Positions 25,706-34,550 of a stretch of DNA of 64,000 nucleotides are shown here, in pieces (the stretch's first letter is position 1; the number at the start of each line of letters is the position of its first letter). This DNA is from Thiocapsa sp. (lineage in GTDB: Bacteria; Pseudomonadota; Gammaproteobacteria; Chromatiales; Chromatiaceae). A model generated the notes under the pieces. The model was not told where the DNA came from. It made no database searches and saw only the letters and a program-made list of their open reading frames with translations. The stretch covers positions 248,001 through 312,000 of the forward strand of contig NZ_CP073760.1 in assembly GCF_018399035.1 (NCBI RefSeq), read 5' to 3'. The translations under genes were made by a program, and so were the position numbers.

Positions 25706-26722
25706 ATGTTCAAGAATGTACGACTGTATCGATTGGGACGCCCGTTCGGTCTGGACGCCGACACGCTCGAGGCCCGTCTCGACGAGCGCCGCTTTCGGCC
25801 CTGTGGTCCGCTGGAAACCGCGACGATGGGCTGGGCGGCGCCGCTCGGCGATGGCTCGACCGCGCTCGTGCATGCGGTCTCGGGATGCTTCCTGATCTGC
25901 TCGCGCAAGCAGGAACGCCTGCTCCCCTCGGCTGCGGTCGCCGAGGCGTTGGATGAGCGCGTCAACGATCTGGAGACGGCGGAGTCCCGCGACGTGGGTC
26001 GCGCCGAGCGGCGCCGACTGCGCGAGCAGATCATGGCCGAGATGCTCCCGCGGGCCTTCACCCGCTCGCGTCGCACGCTGCTCTACGTCGACACGGAGGC
26101 CGGTTGGCTGGTGGTGGACTCGGGGAGCGATCGGCAGGCCGAGGACGTGATCTCGCTGTTGCGCGAGACCATCGAGACCCTTCCTGCCCGGCCCCCCGCA
26201 CCGCGCATGGAGCCGCCCAAGGTCATGACCGGCTGGCTGTTGAACGGCGATGCGCCGAGCGATTTCCAGATCGGCGATGCCTGCGAGCTGCGCGATGTCA
26301 GCGACACCGCAAGCCTGATCCGTTGTCGCGGACAGGATCTCGGCAGCGAGGAGATCCTCGCCCATCTGCGTGTCGGCAAGCAGGTCCTGAAGCTGGCCCT
26401 GAGCTGGGACGAGCGACTCGACTTCGTCCTGGCCGAGGACATGTCGCTCAAACGCCTGCGCGTCGGTGACGCCCTGCTCAACGAGCTCGACGACGGCGAT
26501 CTCGAACCGGCAGCGCGCATGGACGCCGAGCTTGCGATCCTCGCACTGCAGTTGCGCGAGCTGATCGCCCGGCTGGACGCGATCTTCGGCCTCGTCGGCG
26601 ACGAGGATGCGGTCGGCACGCCGGCCCCGGTGCCGCAGGCCGAACCTGCATCCGCATCCGCATCCGCATCCGCTCCCGCGAAGGTCGCGCCTTCGGCGGC
26701 GGAGCCGCCGCCGTGGGTGTAG
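25706..26722 (+). CDS. rdgC: recombination-associated protein RdgC
   Basis: RdgC is a ring-shaped nucleoid DNA-binding protein that limits RecA filament formation. The protein starts MFKNVRLYRLGRPF and continues with ETATMGWAAPLGDG, CFLICSRKQERLLPSAAV and EMLPRAFTRSRRTLLYVDTE, all typical of the family. At 338 residues it is longer than the usual roughly 300 because of a C-terminal Ala/Ser/Pro tail (EPASASASASAPAKVAPSAA), encoded in part by a GCATCC hexanucleotide tandem at 26648-26671. The stop codon lies in palindrome F3. It is transcribed divergently from the CNNM/CorC gene. Confidence 0.9.
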   Translation: MFKNVRLYRLGRPFGLDADTLEARLDERRFRPCGPLETATMGWAAPLGDGSTALVHAVSGCFLICSRKQERLLPSAAVAEALDERVNDLETAESRDVGRAERRRLREQIMAEMLPRAFTRSRRTLLYVDTEAGWLVVDSGSDRQAEDVISLLRETIETLPARPPAPRMEPPKVMTGWLLNGDAPSDFQIGDACELRDVSDTASLIRCRGQDLGSEEILAHLRVGKQVLKLALSWDERLDFVLAEDMSLKRLRVGDALLNELDDGDLEPAARMDAELAILALQLRELIARLDAIFGLVGDEDAVGTPAPVPQAEPASASASASAPAKVAPSAAEPPPWV

Positions 26723-26744
26723 GGGCGACTTAAGTCGCCCCTAC
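26719..26744. repeat. perfect 26-bp palindrome, family-F core, copy F3
   Basis: GTAGGGGCGACTT and its exact reverse complement AAGTCGCCCCTAC lie back to back. The rdgC stop codon TAG (26720-26722) is inside it. It could act as a bidirectional terminator between the convergent rdgC and esterase genes. Confidence 0.7.
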
Positions 26745-26795
26745 CGCGCATTCGGAGATCCGCCATCTGCGCCATGACCGCGGCGCAAACGGCCC

Positions 26796-28076
26796 TCAAG
26801 GCGCGGCAGTGCGGGGGTGCTCCATGAAGAACCGCAGCATTTCGCGGCTGGCGTCGGGTCCGCGCGGCTCGGTATAGGAGCCGTCGGAGCTGCCGCCGGA
26901 CCAGGCATGGCCGGCGCCGTGCAGGATCCACTGCTCCAGCTGTGTCCGTCCGTTCTCGTCGGCGTAGAGGCTGCGGGTGTAGCGGATGCCCCCGGCCGAT
27001 TCGCCCTGAACGAGCGTCTTGCGAAGACGCGCGACCCCCGGCGTCCCGACGATGACCTGATCGGCGTTGACCGGGTTGACCGTGGTGTCGCCATCACCGT
27101 GAAAGACGATGGTCGGGACCAAGGGTGCCTTGCCGTCCGACCCTTGGTACCGATGGCGCGAGGTGTCCGGAGACGCTCCGCCCTGATGCATCGCGACGAG
27201 CGCGGACGGCATGTCGTCGGCGGCCCCGTAAGCCAGCCCGGAGTGCACGCCGATCGCGGCGTAGAGGTCCGGGTAGGTGGCTCCCATGATCGCGGCGGCG
27301 GCCCCGCCGGCGGAGAGTCCGGCAATGTAGACGCGATCGGGATCGACCGCGTAATCGCGGATGATCTCGCGGGTGATGCCGGCGATCAGCGCAGGCTCGC
27401 CGCGACCGCGCTGCTGGTCCTCGGGGCTGAACCAGCTCCAGCATTTCATGGCACTGCTCGACAGGGACTGCTCCGGATAGGCGACCAGGAGCTGCTTCTG
27501 CTCGGCCAGGCTGTTCATGCGGGTGCCGTCGGCAAAGTCGTCGGGCGACTGGTTGCAGCCGTGCAGCATCACCACCAGGGGCAGCGGCTGGCCGCGGTAG
27601 CCGCTCGGGATGTAGAGTTTGTAGGCGAGGGTGCCCGCGGCGGCGGTGTAGCGATGTTCCTCGAACCGCGCCCCCTCCGGGAGCGCGACCGGCGCGCGGT
27701 CGATCGGGAATCCGGTCCTTCGACCGGGCATGCGTCCCGCGAGCCGTTGTTTCATCCGACCGAGCACGCCGCGCAAGGCTTCGGGGATCTTAGGTGCTGC
27801 AACGCCGCTGCGATGCCCCGAGGTACGCTCGGCGGGGGCCGGATCGCCGTCGGATTCAGGCGCAGTCCAGGCGCCTCCGGTGTGCGGGTCAGGCGGCTGC
27901 ATGTCGAGCACGCGCGAGGTGCCGCCCGACGGCGTCGGCTCCGCATCGTGCGCCGAGCCGGGCGCCGCAGGCGCATCGACCTGAGCGCCGCGCAGCATGG
28001 CCATGGCGTCCCGGAGCCGGCCTTCGCGGGTCAGGCGGGTCACTTCGGCCATGTCGATCTTGGGCAAACGGGTCAT
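26796..28076 (-). CDS. PHB-depolymerase-family esterase (LpqC-like)
   Basis: The 426-residue protein has about 130 residues of low-complexity N-terminus and then an esterase domain: LVVMLHGCNQSPDDFADGTR (oxyanion region), YIAGLSAGGAAAA (nucleophile Ser), FHGDGDTTVNP (acid) and HGAGHAWSGG (base His). This is the Esterase_phd family, whose members cleave short-chain polyhydroxyalkanoates or related esters. No signal peptide is visible, so it may be intracellular; purple sulfur bacteria store PHB. ATG 28076 (MTRLPKIDMAEVTRL) is chosen over the longer frame because it matches the usual start. The CopG-type regulator gene lies 71 bp upstream on the same strand. Confidence 0.85.
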   Translation of the reverse strand: MTRLPKIDMAEVTRLTREGRLRDAMAMLRGAQVDAPAAPGSAHDAEPTPSGGTSRVLDMQPPDPHTGGAWTAPESDGDPAPAERTSGHRSGVAAPKIPEALRGVLGRMKQRLAGRMPGRRTGFPIDRAPVALPEGARFEEHRYTAAAGTLAYKLYIPSGYRGQPLPLVVMLHGCNQSPDDFADGTRMNSLAEQKQLLVAYPEQSLSSSAMKCWSWFSPEDQQRGRGEPALIAGITREIIRDYAVDPDRVYIAGLSAGGAAAAIMGATYPDLYAAIGVHSGLAYGAADDMPSALVAMHQGGASPDTSRHRYQGSDGKAPLVPTIVFHGDGDTTVNPVNADQVIVGTPGVARLRKTLVQGESAGGIRYTRSLYADENGRTQLEQWILHGAGHAWSGGSSDGSYTEPRGPDASREMLRFFMEHPRTAAP

Positions 28077-28147
28077 GGGTCGGGTCCTCGGGTCGAGAAA
28101 TACGGCGCGGGCGCGCCTTGCGGCCGTGCCGCGCGGTGGCTGTGCCC

Positions 28148-28576
28148 TCATCGGATGCGGTCGCGCAACGCGGCCTTCACCGCGGGATCGGCCTGGAGGG
28201 CGCCGAGCACATGGATCGAGGCGATGGTCTCGCGTGCGAGATCGGCAGGCACGTCATCGGCGATGACGACGAGACCGAGCACCTGGATGTGGAGGGTCTC
28301 GCCCGCCGCCTGCACCCGTTCCAGCTCGTGCCGGTCGTACCGGCGCAGACCCAGGTCGAGACGGTGTCTGGCGACCGATTGACGCACCGCCTCGCCGTGA
28401 CGATCGAGCTGGCTGCGGATCGCGGTGCGGATGAAGTCGGTGCGGTTGGAGTAGAAGCCCTCCTGCACCAGCAAATCGACGTGTCCCAGGTCGACGTATC
28501 CGAGGTTGATCGTGATCTTCTCGCTGTCGACCGGTTTTCGACGGGTCTCTTGAAGCTCGCCTGACATCTTTACCAT
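28148..28576 (-). CDS. CopG/NikR-like ribbon-helix-helix regulator
   Basis: This protein of about 142 residues has an N-terminal ribbon-helix-helix: KITINLGYVDLGHVDLLVQEG then YSNRTDFIRTAIRSQLDRHG. The C-terminal part contains IQVLGLVVIADDVPADLARE, which resembles a small sensory or oligomerisation domain but lacks obvious metal ligands. Two starts are possible, ATG 28576 or ATG 28567. The first overlaps a TACCATC repeat. Position directly upstream of the PHB-depolymerase-like gene suggests that it controls this gene and itself. Confidence 0.75.
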   Translation of the reverse strand: MVKMSGELQETRRKPVDSEKITINLGYVDLGHVDLLVQEGFYSNRTDFIRTAIRSQLDRHGEAVRQSVARHRLDLGLRRYDRHELERVQAAGETLHIQVLGLVVIADDVPADLARETIASIHVLGALQADPAVKAALRDRIR

Positions 28577-28601
28577 CCGTTTACCATCTGTATGGATGGT
28601 A
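28571..28601. promoter_or_regulatory. candidate operator: three TACCATC half-sites
   Basis: TACCATC occurs at 28571-28577 and 28582-28588 as direct repeats 11 bp apart, and its complement GATGGTA at 28595-28601. The spacing of one helical turn suits cooperative binding of ribbon-helix-helix dimers. The cluster overlaps the start of the CopG-like gene, as expected for autoregulation. This is inference only. Confidence 0.5.
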
Positions 28602-28696
28602 TTGGGGTGCGGATTGGGATTGCAAGGAAAAGCCCAGGGCGATCAGGCGCCGATCGCCGCCTTCCGAGTGCGGTGCGTGAATACACGAGAAATCAC

Positions 28697-28809
28697 TTAG
28701 GAGAACACCGGGAATCAGTATCCCGACTGCGGATACTTGCAAGGCATGTAGGGGCCTCGGGGCGACTGAAGTCGCCCCTACAGGTCGGAAGATCCTTTCC
28801 CGGAATCAC
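28697..28809. repeat. family-F element, copy F2
   Basis: Ends TTAGGAGAACACCGGGAA and TTTCCCGGAATCACCT, centre GGGGCGACTGAAGTCGCCCC. It directly precedes family-A copy A4, as F1 precedes A2. Confidence 0.65.
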
Positions 28810-28810
28810 C

Positions 28811-28895
28811 TATACCGCGTCGACTCCCGGGCTCGCGGGTCGTCGTAAGCCCGAGCACCCGCTCGAACAATACATGTGGCTCAAGACGCGGTTTA
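28811..28895. repeat. family-A palindromic element, copy A4
   Basis: TATACCGCGTCGAC to AGACGCGGTTTA. The last three bases are the complement of the TAA stop codon of the epimerase gene on the minus strand. Confidence 0.7.
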
Positions 28896-29900
28896 GACGC
28901 GGTAGAAGCCCCGATACCACTCCACGAAACGCGCCACGCCTTCGCCGACCGGAGTATCCGGGCAGTAGCCGGTGTCGCGCACCAGGTCGGTGACATCCGC
29001 GTAGGTGTCCGGGACATCGCCGGGCTGCAGGGGGAGCAGGTTCATCTGCGCCTTGCGACCCAGGGCCTCTTCCAGGAAGCCGATGTATTCCATCAGCTCG
29101 ACCGGCGTGTTGTTGCCGATGTTGTAGATGCGATAGGGTCCCTGACTGGTCGCGGGATCGGGCTCGGCCCCGGACCACGTCGGATCCCCGGTCGGGACGC
29201 GATCCAGGACGCGGATGACGCCTTCCACGATGTCGTCGACGAAGGTGAAGTCGCGACGGTGCTTGCCGTAATTGAAGACGTCGATCGGCTTGCCGGCAAG
29301 GATGGCGCGGGTGAACTTGAAGAGCGCCATGTCCGGCCGCCCCCAGGGACCGTAGACGGTGAAGAAGCGCAGGCCGGTGGTCGGGATCCGATACAGATGG
29401 CTGTAGGTGTGGGCCATCAGCTCGTTGGCCTTCTTGCTGGCGGCGTAGAGGCTCAAGGGGTGATCGACGTTGTGATGGATCGAGAAGGGCATGGCGGTAT
29501 TGGCGCCGTAGACCGAGCTGCTCGAGGCGTAGACCAGGTGCTCCACCCCGATATCCCGACAGCCTTCCAGGATGTGCGCGAAGCCGACCAGGTTGGTGTT
29601 GACGTAGGCCATCGGGTTTTCGATGGAGTAGCGCACCCCGGCTTGCGCTGCGAGATGCACGACCCGATCCGGGCGGTGCAGGGCGAAGAGCTCGTGCATG
29701 CGCGCACCGTCCTCGATGTCGACGCGCTCGTCGCGGAAGCCTTCGAAGGGGAGGGTGCGGGCGAGTCGTGCCTCCTTGAGCGCGACATCGTAATAGTCGT
29801 TGAGATTGTCGATCCCGATCACCTCGTCGCCGCGGGCGAGGAGGCGTAGGGACAGGGCCGAGCCGATAAAACCGGCGCTGCCGGTCACCATGACTTTCAT
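28893..29900 (-). CDS. NAD-dependent epimerase, UDP-glucuronate 4-epimerase-like
   Basis: This 335-residue extended SDR protein has the NAD-binding [11 protein letters not shown] at residues 6-16, [30 protein letters not shown] (the RYSxENP feature of GalE-like UDP-glucuronate 4-epimerases), the catalytic SSSSVYG and [12 protein letters not shown] (YxxxK), and [15 protein letters not shown]. It probably converts UDP-glucuronate to UDP-galacturonate for lipopolysaccharide or capsule. Length is typical. It follows recN by 24 bp on the same strand, a chance grouping rather than a pathway. Confidence 0.88.
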   Translation of the reverse strand: MKVMVTGSAGFIGSALSLRLLARGDEVIGIDNLNDYYDVALKEARLARTLPFEGFRDERVDIEDGARMHELFALHRPDRVVHLAAQAGVRYSIENPMAYVNTNLVGFAHILEGCRDIGVEHLVYASSSSVYGANTAMPFSIHHNVDHPLSLYAASKKANELMAHTYSHLYRIPTTGLRFFTVYGPWGRPDMALFKFTRAILAGKPIDVFNYGKHRRDFTFVDDIVEGVIRVLDRVPTGDPTWSGAEPDPATSQGPYRIYNIGNNTPVELMEYIGFLEEALGRKAQMNLLPLQPGDVPDTYADVTDLVRDTGYCPDTPVGEGVARFVEWYRGFYRV

Positions 29901-29924
29901 GCGTTTACTCCGTCGTGTTGAGCG

Positions 29925-31592
29925 TCATCCGGCCCAGCCGAGCATCTCGCAGGCGTGGTCGCGGGTGCGTGCGGTGATCTTGGTGCCGCCGAGCATGCGG
30001 GCGATCTCGTCGACCCGCGCATCCGGGTCGAGTGTCTCGATGCGGGTGTAGGTCTGGCCGTCGAGGGTTTCCTTGCGGACCCGAAGCTGTTGGTGGGCCT
30101 GGGCGGCGACCTGGGGGAGATGGGTCACGCAGAGCACCTGGCGCGAGTCGCCGAGTCGGCGCAGCAGACGCCCGACGATCTCCGCGATCCCGCCGCCGAT
30201 GCCGACATCGACCTCGTCGAACACCAGGGTCGGGACGCTTCCGCACTCGGCGGTCGCGACCTGAATGCCGAGACTGATGCGCGAGAGCTCGCCGCCGGAG
30301 GCGACCTTGGCGAGTGGCTGCAGCGGCTGGCCCGGGTTGGCGCTGACCAGGAAGGCGATGCGTTCGAGTCCGCCCGTGCCCGCGCGCTCGGACGACAGCG
30401 TCTCGATCTCCACGGCGAAGCGCCCGCCCGCCATGCCGAGCTGCTGCATCGCCTCCGTCACCGTTCGGTTCAGGCGCTCTGCCGCCTCCGCCCGTGCTTC
30501 GCCGAGGTCGCGCGCTTGGGCGAGAAAGGCGTTCAGCGCGGTGTCGCGCGACGCGCGCAGATCGCCGAGGCGCAAATCGGCCCGCTCGAGCGTCTCCAAC
30601 TCGGCTTGGCGCGCAGTCAGGGCGTCCGGCAGCTCGACCGGCAGGACGCGGAATTTTCGCGCCAGGTCGTGAAGCTGTGCGATGCGGGTCTCGACCACTT
30701 CGAGGGCGGCGGGATCGACCTCCAGGCCGTCGAGATAATGGCGCAGACTGGCAGCGGCCTCGCCGGCATGGATGGCGGCTGTTTCCAGCAGGTCGCGAGG
30801 TTCGGTCAAGGCCGGGTCGATGGCGGCCAGATCGGCCAGATCGGAGCCGGCCGAGCGCAGCTGATCCGAGATCGCCGGCTCGGCCTCGGACAGAAGATCG
30901 AGGATGCGCGCGGCGGTCTCCTGCAGGCGCCCCAGATGGCTCAGGCGTCGCTGTTCCAGGTCGAGCGTCTCGATCTCCGCGGCGCTCAGTCCCAGTGCCG
31001 AGAGCTCTTCGACCTGAAAGCGCAGCAGATCGAGCCGCTCCGCCCGTTCCTGTCGCGCCGACTCCAGTGCCCCGAGCTGTTGGTCGAGCGCGCGGTAGTC
31101 CCGAAAAGCCGCGGCGACCGACCCCGCGAGGACCGCATGGCCCCCGTAGGCATCCAAAAGATCGCGCTGGGCGTTGGCTCGCAGGAGCGATTGGTGGGCG
31201 TGCTGGCCGTGGATGTCGACCAAGAGGTCGCCGAGGTCGCGCAGTTGGGTGCCGGTGGCGGGTCGGCCGTTGACATAGGCGCGCGAGCGTCCTTCGCGCA
31301 CGATCAGCCGGCGCACCAGACAGTCGCCGTCCTCGTCGAGATCCTGCTCGGCCAGCCAGGCGCGCGCACCGGGGACGGCCGCCAGGTCGAAACCGGCGAC
31401 GATCTCCGCGCGCTCGCAGCCGGCGCGGATCATGGCGGCATCCGCCTTATCGCCGAGGGCGAGGCCCAAGGCATCGATCATGATCGACTTGCCCGCGCCG
31501 GTTTCGCCGGTGAGCGCCGTCATGCCCGAGGCGCAGTCGAGCTCGAGCGAGCTGACGATGGCCAGGTCTTTGACAAGGATGTGTGTCAACAT
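29925..31592 (-). CDS. recN: DNA repair protein RecN
   Basis: RecN is an SMC-like ATPase acting early in double-strand-break repair. The 555-residue protein starts MLTHILVKDLAIVSSLELD, has Walker A TGETGAGKSIMIDAL (residues 28-42), long helical coiled-coil arms in the middle with abundant Ala, Glu, Leu and Arg, the ABC signature LAKVASGGELSRISLG and Walker B VPTLVFDEVDVGIGG. The start at 31592 matches the family; a 12-codon upstream extension is not conserved. No LexA box was recognised with confidence upstream. nadK is 74 bp upstream on the same strand. Confidence 0.95.
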   Translation of the reverse strand: MLTHILVKDLAIVSSLELDCASGMTALTGETGAGKSIMIDALGLALGDKADAAMIRAGCERAEIVAGFDLAAVPGARAWLAEQDLDEDGDCLVRRLIVREGRSRAYVNGRPATGTQLRDLGDLLVDIHGQHAHQSLLRANAQRDLLDAYGGHAVLAGSVAAAFRDYRALDQQLGALESARQERAERLDLLRFQVEELSALGLSAAEIETLDLEQRRLSHLGRLQETAARILDLLSEAEPAISDQLRSAGSDLADLAAIDPALTEPRDLLETAAIHAGEAAASLRHYLDGLEVDPAALEVVETRIAQLHDLARKFRVLPVELPDALTARQAELETLERADLRLGDLRASRDTALNAFLAQARDLGEARAEAAERLNRTVTEAMQQLGMAGGRFAVEIETLSSERAGTGGLERIAFLVSANPGQPLQPLAKVASGGELSRISLGIQVATAECGSVPTLVFDEVDVGIGGGIAEIVGRLLRRLGDSRQVLCVTHLPQVAAQAHQQLRVRKETLDGQTYTRIETLDPDARVDEIARMLGGTKITARTRDHACEMLGWAG

Positions 31593-31666
31593 CGGGGAAG
31601 GTCCGACGGCACCCCTAAGGAACGACAACGATTGGATTCGGTGCTCAACTTATTTCCAAGACGTTG

Positions 31667-32560
31667 CTAAGTCATGATGGGGGGCATGTGGCCGCCCCAG
31701 CCGAGTTTCGCCCGCAGGATCTGATAGTGATCGTGTCCCCGCGGGTGAAGCAGATGGGCGGAATGTGGATGTCGGACCACCTCGACGGACGCGCGCGGGG
31801 GTAGCTGCAGGTCCGCCTGTCCGTCGCAGGTTACCTGCACATGCCCCTGGTCGAGCCCGCGCACCCTGACCTCGATCCGCCGATCGCCCGGGACGACCAG
31901 CGGCCGGTTGCTCAGATCGTGCGGGCAGATGGGCACCAACAAGAGCGCATCCAGGGCCGGGTCGACCAGCGGGCCGCCGCCGGAGAGCGCATAGGCCGTC
32001 GATCCGGTCGGGGTGGCGATGATCAGGCCATCCGAGCGTTGGGCGGAGACGAAGACGCCGTCGATGTCCATCTCGAGCTCGATCATGCGGGCCGTATTCC
32101 ATTTGTGGATGACGACGTCGTTCAGGGCCGAGTAGCTGCGCTCGAAACCGTCCTCGGCAATGACGCGCACCGACAACATGGCGCGGCGGTCCGATTGGTA
32201 CTCGCCGGCGAGGATCGGGTCGAGCGCGGACTCGATATCCTGCGGCGAGACATCGACCAGGAACCCGAGTCGACCGAGGTTGATCCCGACCAGAGGGACG
32301 CCGTAGGCGGCCATCATACGCGCGGCGTGCAGGAGGGTCCCGTCCCCGCCGACCACGATGACCAGATCGCATCCTGCGCCGAGCTGCGCGACCGGGACCG
32401 CGGCCCCGACCTCCGCACCGAGCAGGTGGGCGCTCTCGGCATCGAGTCGCACATGGATGCGCCGCGAACGCAGGTAGGTGACGAGATGACGCAAGGTCCC
32501 GACCACCTTCTCCGGGTCGCCTTGTTTCGCGATGATGCCGACGGTGTTGAATTGCGGCAT
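31667..32560 (-). CDS. nadK: NAD kinase
   Basis: NadK phosphorylates NAD to NADP. The 297-residue protein has the GGDGT motif at 71-75 (VIVVGGDGTLLHAAR), GINLGRLGFLVD, the conserved TPTGSTAYALSGGGP, and the C-terminal DLSNRPLVVP, so all family hallmarks are present. Its start MPQFNTVGIIAKQGD at 32560 is standard. It is divergent from hrcA; the CIRCE operator and promoter lie between. The nadK-recN pairing and its position beside hrcA-grpE-dnaK is the usual arrangement in many gammaproteobacteria. Confidence 0.95.
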   Translation of the reverse strand: MPQFNTVGIIAKQGDPEKVVGTLRHLVTYLRSRRIHVRLDAESAHLLGAEVGAAVPVAQLGAGCDLVIVVGGDGTLLHAARMMAAYGVPLVGINLGRLGFLVDVSPQDIESALDPILAGEYQSDRRAMLSVRVIAEDGFERSYSALNDVVIHKWNTARMIELEMDIDGVFVSAQRSDGLIIATPTGSTAYALSGGGPLVDPALDALLLVPICPHDLSNRPLVVPGDRRIEVRVRGLDQGHVQVTCDGQADLQLPPRASVEVVRHPHSAHLLHPRGHDHYQILRAKLGWGGHMPPIMT

Positions 32561-32652
32561 GAGGTCTGTCAGAGGCTGGGATCCGGGAAGGGCTTGCGAC
32601 CACTAAAGCTAGCATGGGCGAGGGATGGCGCCAATAGGCGCGCCGAGCAGCC

Positions 32653-32681
32653 TTGACAGGCTTGGCCCGAATCCCTAAATT
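32653..32681 (+). promoter_or_regulatory. sigma70-type promoter of the hrcA-grpE-dnaK cluster
   Basis: TTGACA at 32653-32658, 17-bp spacer, TAAATT at 32676-32681. The CIRCE operator begins seven bases further downstream, so HrcA bound there would cover the start of transcription. Confidence 0.7.
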
Positions 32682-32687
32682 GCGGTG

Positions 32688-32714
32688 TTAGCACTCTGTC
32701 GAGGTGAGTGCTAA
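32688..32714 (+). promoter_or_regulatory. CIRCE operator (HrcA binding site)
   Basis: TTAGCACTC, nine bases, GAGTGCTAA: an exact match to the CIRCE consensus inverted repeat. It lies between the promoter and hrcA. HrcA repressor binds CIRCE with GroEL help and is released on heat shock. Confidence 0.95.
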
Positions 32715-32803
32715 ATCGCGTCCGGTCGGTTCGAACGCGCTCCGACGACGTCGCTCGTTGCGGTCGGAATCCATATCATCGCCGGTTTCATGGCAGACGC
32801 ACC

Positions 32804-33856
32804 TTGTCAATCGAGACACGTAATACCGAGGGCCAGGTCAGCGAGCGTGCGCTCCATTTCCTGAAGGCGCTCGTGGAGCGTTACATTCGGGAGGGTCAGC
32901 CGGTCGGCTCGCGGACCTTGGCGAAAGACACCGGGTTGGATCTCAGTCCGGCCACGGTGCGCAATGTCATGGCGGATCTCGAGGACCTGGGTCTCGTGGT
33001 CTCGCCGCATACCTCCGCGGGACGGGTTCCGACGGTGGCGGGCTATCGGCTGTTCGTCGACACGCTGCTGACCGTGCGTCCGCCGTCCGAGGTCGACATC
33101 GCCAGTCTGCGCACCCGCTTCGATGTGCGCTCCGACGCCAAGTCGCTCGTCGAGATGGCGTCCACACTCTTGTCGGGCATCACGCACCTGGCCGGTGTCG
33201 TCATGCTGCCGCGTCACGAGCGCAATGTGTTTCGCCAAATCGAGCTGTTACCCTTGTCGGGGACACGGGTGCTGGCGATCCTCGTGACCAGCGAGGGCGA
33301 GGTCCACAACCGCATTATCGCCACCGAGCGCCGTTTCACGGCGTCGCAGTTGGAGCAGGCATCGAATTATCTGAACGAGATCTTCACCGGCCAGGACATG
33401 AAGGACGTGCGCAAGCGTCTCGTCGAAGATCTCAAGAACACGCATCGGAATATGGATCAGCTCATGATGCGCGCGGTCATGCTGGCCCACGAGGTGATCG
33501 AGTCGGCCGAGCGCAAGGACGACTGCTTCATTGCAGGTCAGACCAATCTTATGGAATTCGGCGAGCTGGCCAGCATGGAGCGGCTCAGGCAGCTGTTCGA
33601 AGCCTTCAACGAGAAGCGCGAGATTCTTCACATCCTCGACCGGTGCATCGCCGCGGACGGGGTGCAGATCTTTATCGGCGAGGAGTCGGGTTATGCGCTG
33701 CTCGACGACTGCAGCGTCGTGACCCAGACCTATCGGGTGGACGACGAGGTCGTCGGGGTGCTGGGCGTGATCGGCCCGACGCGCATGGACTACGAGCGCG
33801 TCATCCCGATCGTGGACGTCACCGCGCGACTGCTGGCGGCGGCGCTCCGACAATAG
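32804..33856 (+). CDS. hrcA: heat-inducible transcription repressor HrcA
   Basis: HrcA represses heat-shock genes by binding CIRCE. The protein of about 350 residues has an N-terminal winged helix (LKALVERYIREGQPVGSRTL, ATVRNVMADLEDLGLVVSPH, TSAGRVPTVAGYRLFVDTLL) and a GAF-like dimerisation domain with FIGEESGYALLDDCSVVTQT and GVIGPTRMDYERVIPIVD. No ATG is in frame near the homologous start; TTG at 32804 (LSIETRNTEGQVSER) is the best candidate, though its ribosome-binding site is weak, so the start is uncertain by several codons. It is the first gene of the cluster and is autoregulated through the perfect CIRCE about 90 bp upstream. Confidence 0.93.
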   Translation: MSIETRNTEGQVSERALHFLKALVERYIREGQPVGSRTLAKDTGLDLSPATVRNVMADLEDLGLVVSPHTSAGRVPTVAGYRLFVDTLLTVRPPSEVDIASLRTRFDVRSDAKSLVEMASTLLSGITHLAGVVMLPRHERNVFRQIELLPLSGTRVLAILVTSEGEVHNRIIATERRFTASQLEQASNYLNEIFTGQDMKDVRKRLVEDLKNTHRNMDQLMMRAVMLAHEVIESAERKDDCFIAGQTNLMEFGELASMERLRQLFEAFNEKREILHILDRCIAADGVQIFIGEESGYALLDDCSVVTQTYRVDDEVVGVLGVIGPTRMDYERVIPIVDVTARLLAAALRQ

Positions 33857-33941
33857 TTTCTGGTTTTTGGGGTCGGTCGTACGGCCGAGACGCCGACATC
33901 GAGGCGCGGCGCGACGGCGGACCGGGATACGGGAGAGTTTA

Positions 33942-34550
33942 ATGAGTACGGAATCAGCAAAACAGACCGAATCGAACGCGTCGGTGGCGGACGAGGCGGC
34001 CCTTCTCGAGGATGCCTCGGCGCCCCGTGCGGGCGACGCCGAAGGCGATCGCGCGAGTGCAGCGCAGGCGCCGACGCCCGAGCAGCTCCAGTCGGAGCTG
34101 GCCGCCGCGCGCGCCGAGGCGGAATCGCTTCGCGACCAAGCGCTGCGGGTTCGCGCCGAGATGGAGAACCTCCGGCGGCGCCACACCATCGAGCTGGAGA
34201 AGGCGCACAAATACGCGCTCGACAGCTTTGTCCGCGAGCTCCTGCAGGTGCGCGACAGCCTCGAGCTGGGACACGATGCCGCGCTGGCGGACGGGGCGGA
34301 TATCGCCAAACTGCGCGAAGGCACGGAGCTGACGCTGAAGCTGCTCGGCGACGTGATGGATCGCTTCGGCGTGGTCCCGGTGGATCCGATCGAGCAACCC
34401 TTCGACCCGGAGTTTCATCAAGCGATGACGGTGCAGCCGCGCTCGGATCTGCCGCCGAACACCGTCGTGGCGGTCATGCAGAAAGGCTACACGCTCAACG
34501 GACGCTTGGTGCGCCCGGCGCTGGTCATGGTCTCTCAACAGGCATCCTGA
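33942..34550 (+). CDS. grpE: nucleotide exchange factor GrpE
   Basis: GrpE releases ADP from DnaK. The 202-residue protein has an acidic, disordered N-terminus, a long helix (LAAARAEAESLRDQALRVRA), the conserved EMENLRRRHTIELEKAHKYA, and the C-terminal beta wing DPEFHQAMTVQP and NTVVAVMQKGYTLNGRLVRP. ATG 33942 is preceded by GGGAGAG. It is 85 bp after hrcA and 92 bp before dnaK in the same direction, consistent with one heat-shock transcription unit. Confidence 0.95.
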   Translation: MSTESAKQTESNASVADEAALLEDASAPRAGDAEGDRASAAQAPTPEQLQSELAAARAEAESLRDQALRVRAEMENLRRRHTIELEKAHKYALDSFVRELLQVRDSLELGHDAALADGADIAKLREGTELTLKLLGDVMDRFGVVPVDPIEQPFDPEFHQAMTVQPRSDLPPNTVVAVMQKGYTLNGRLVRPALVMVSQQAS

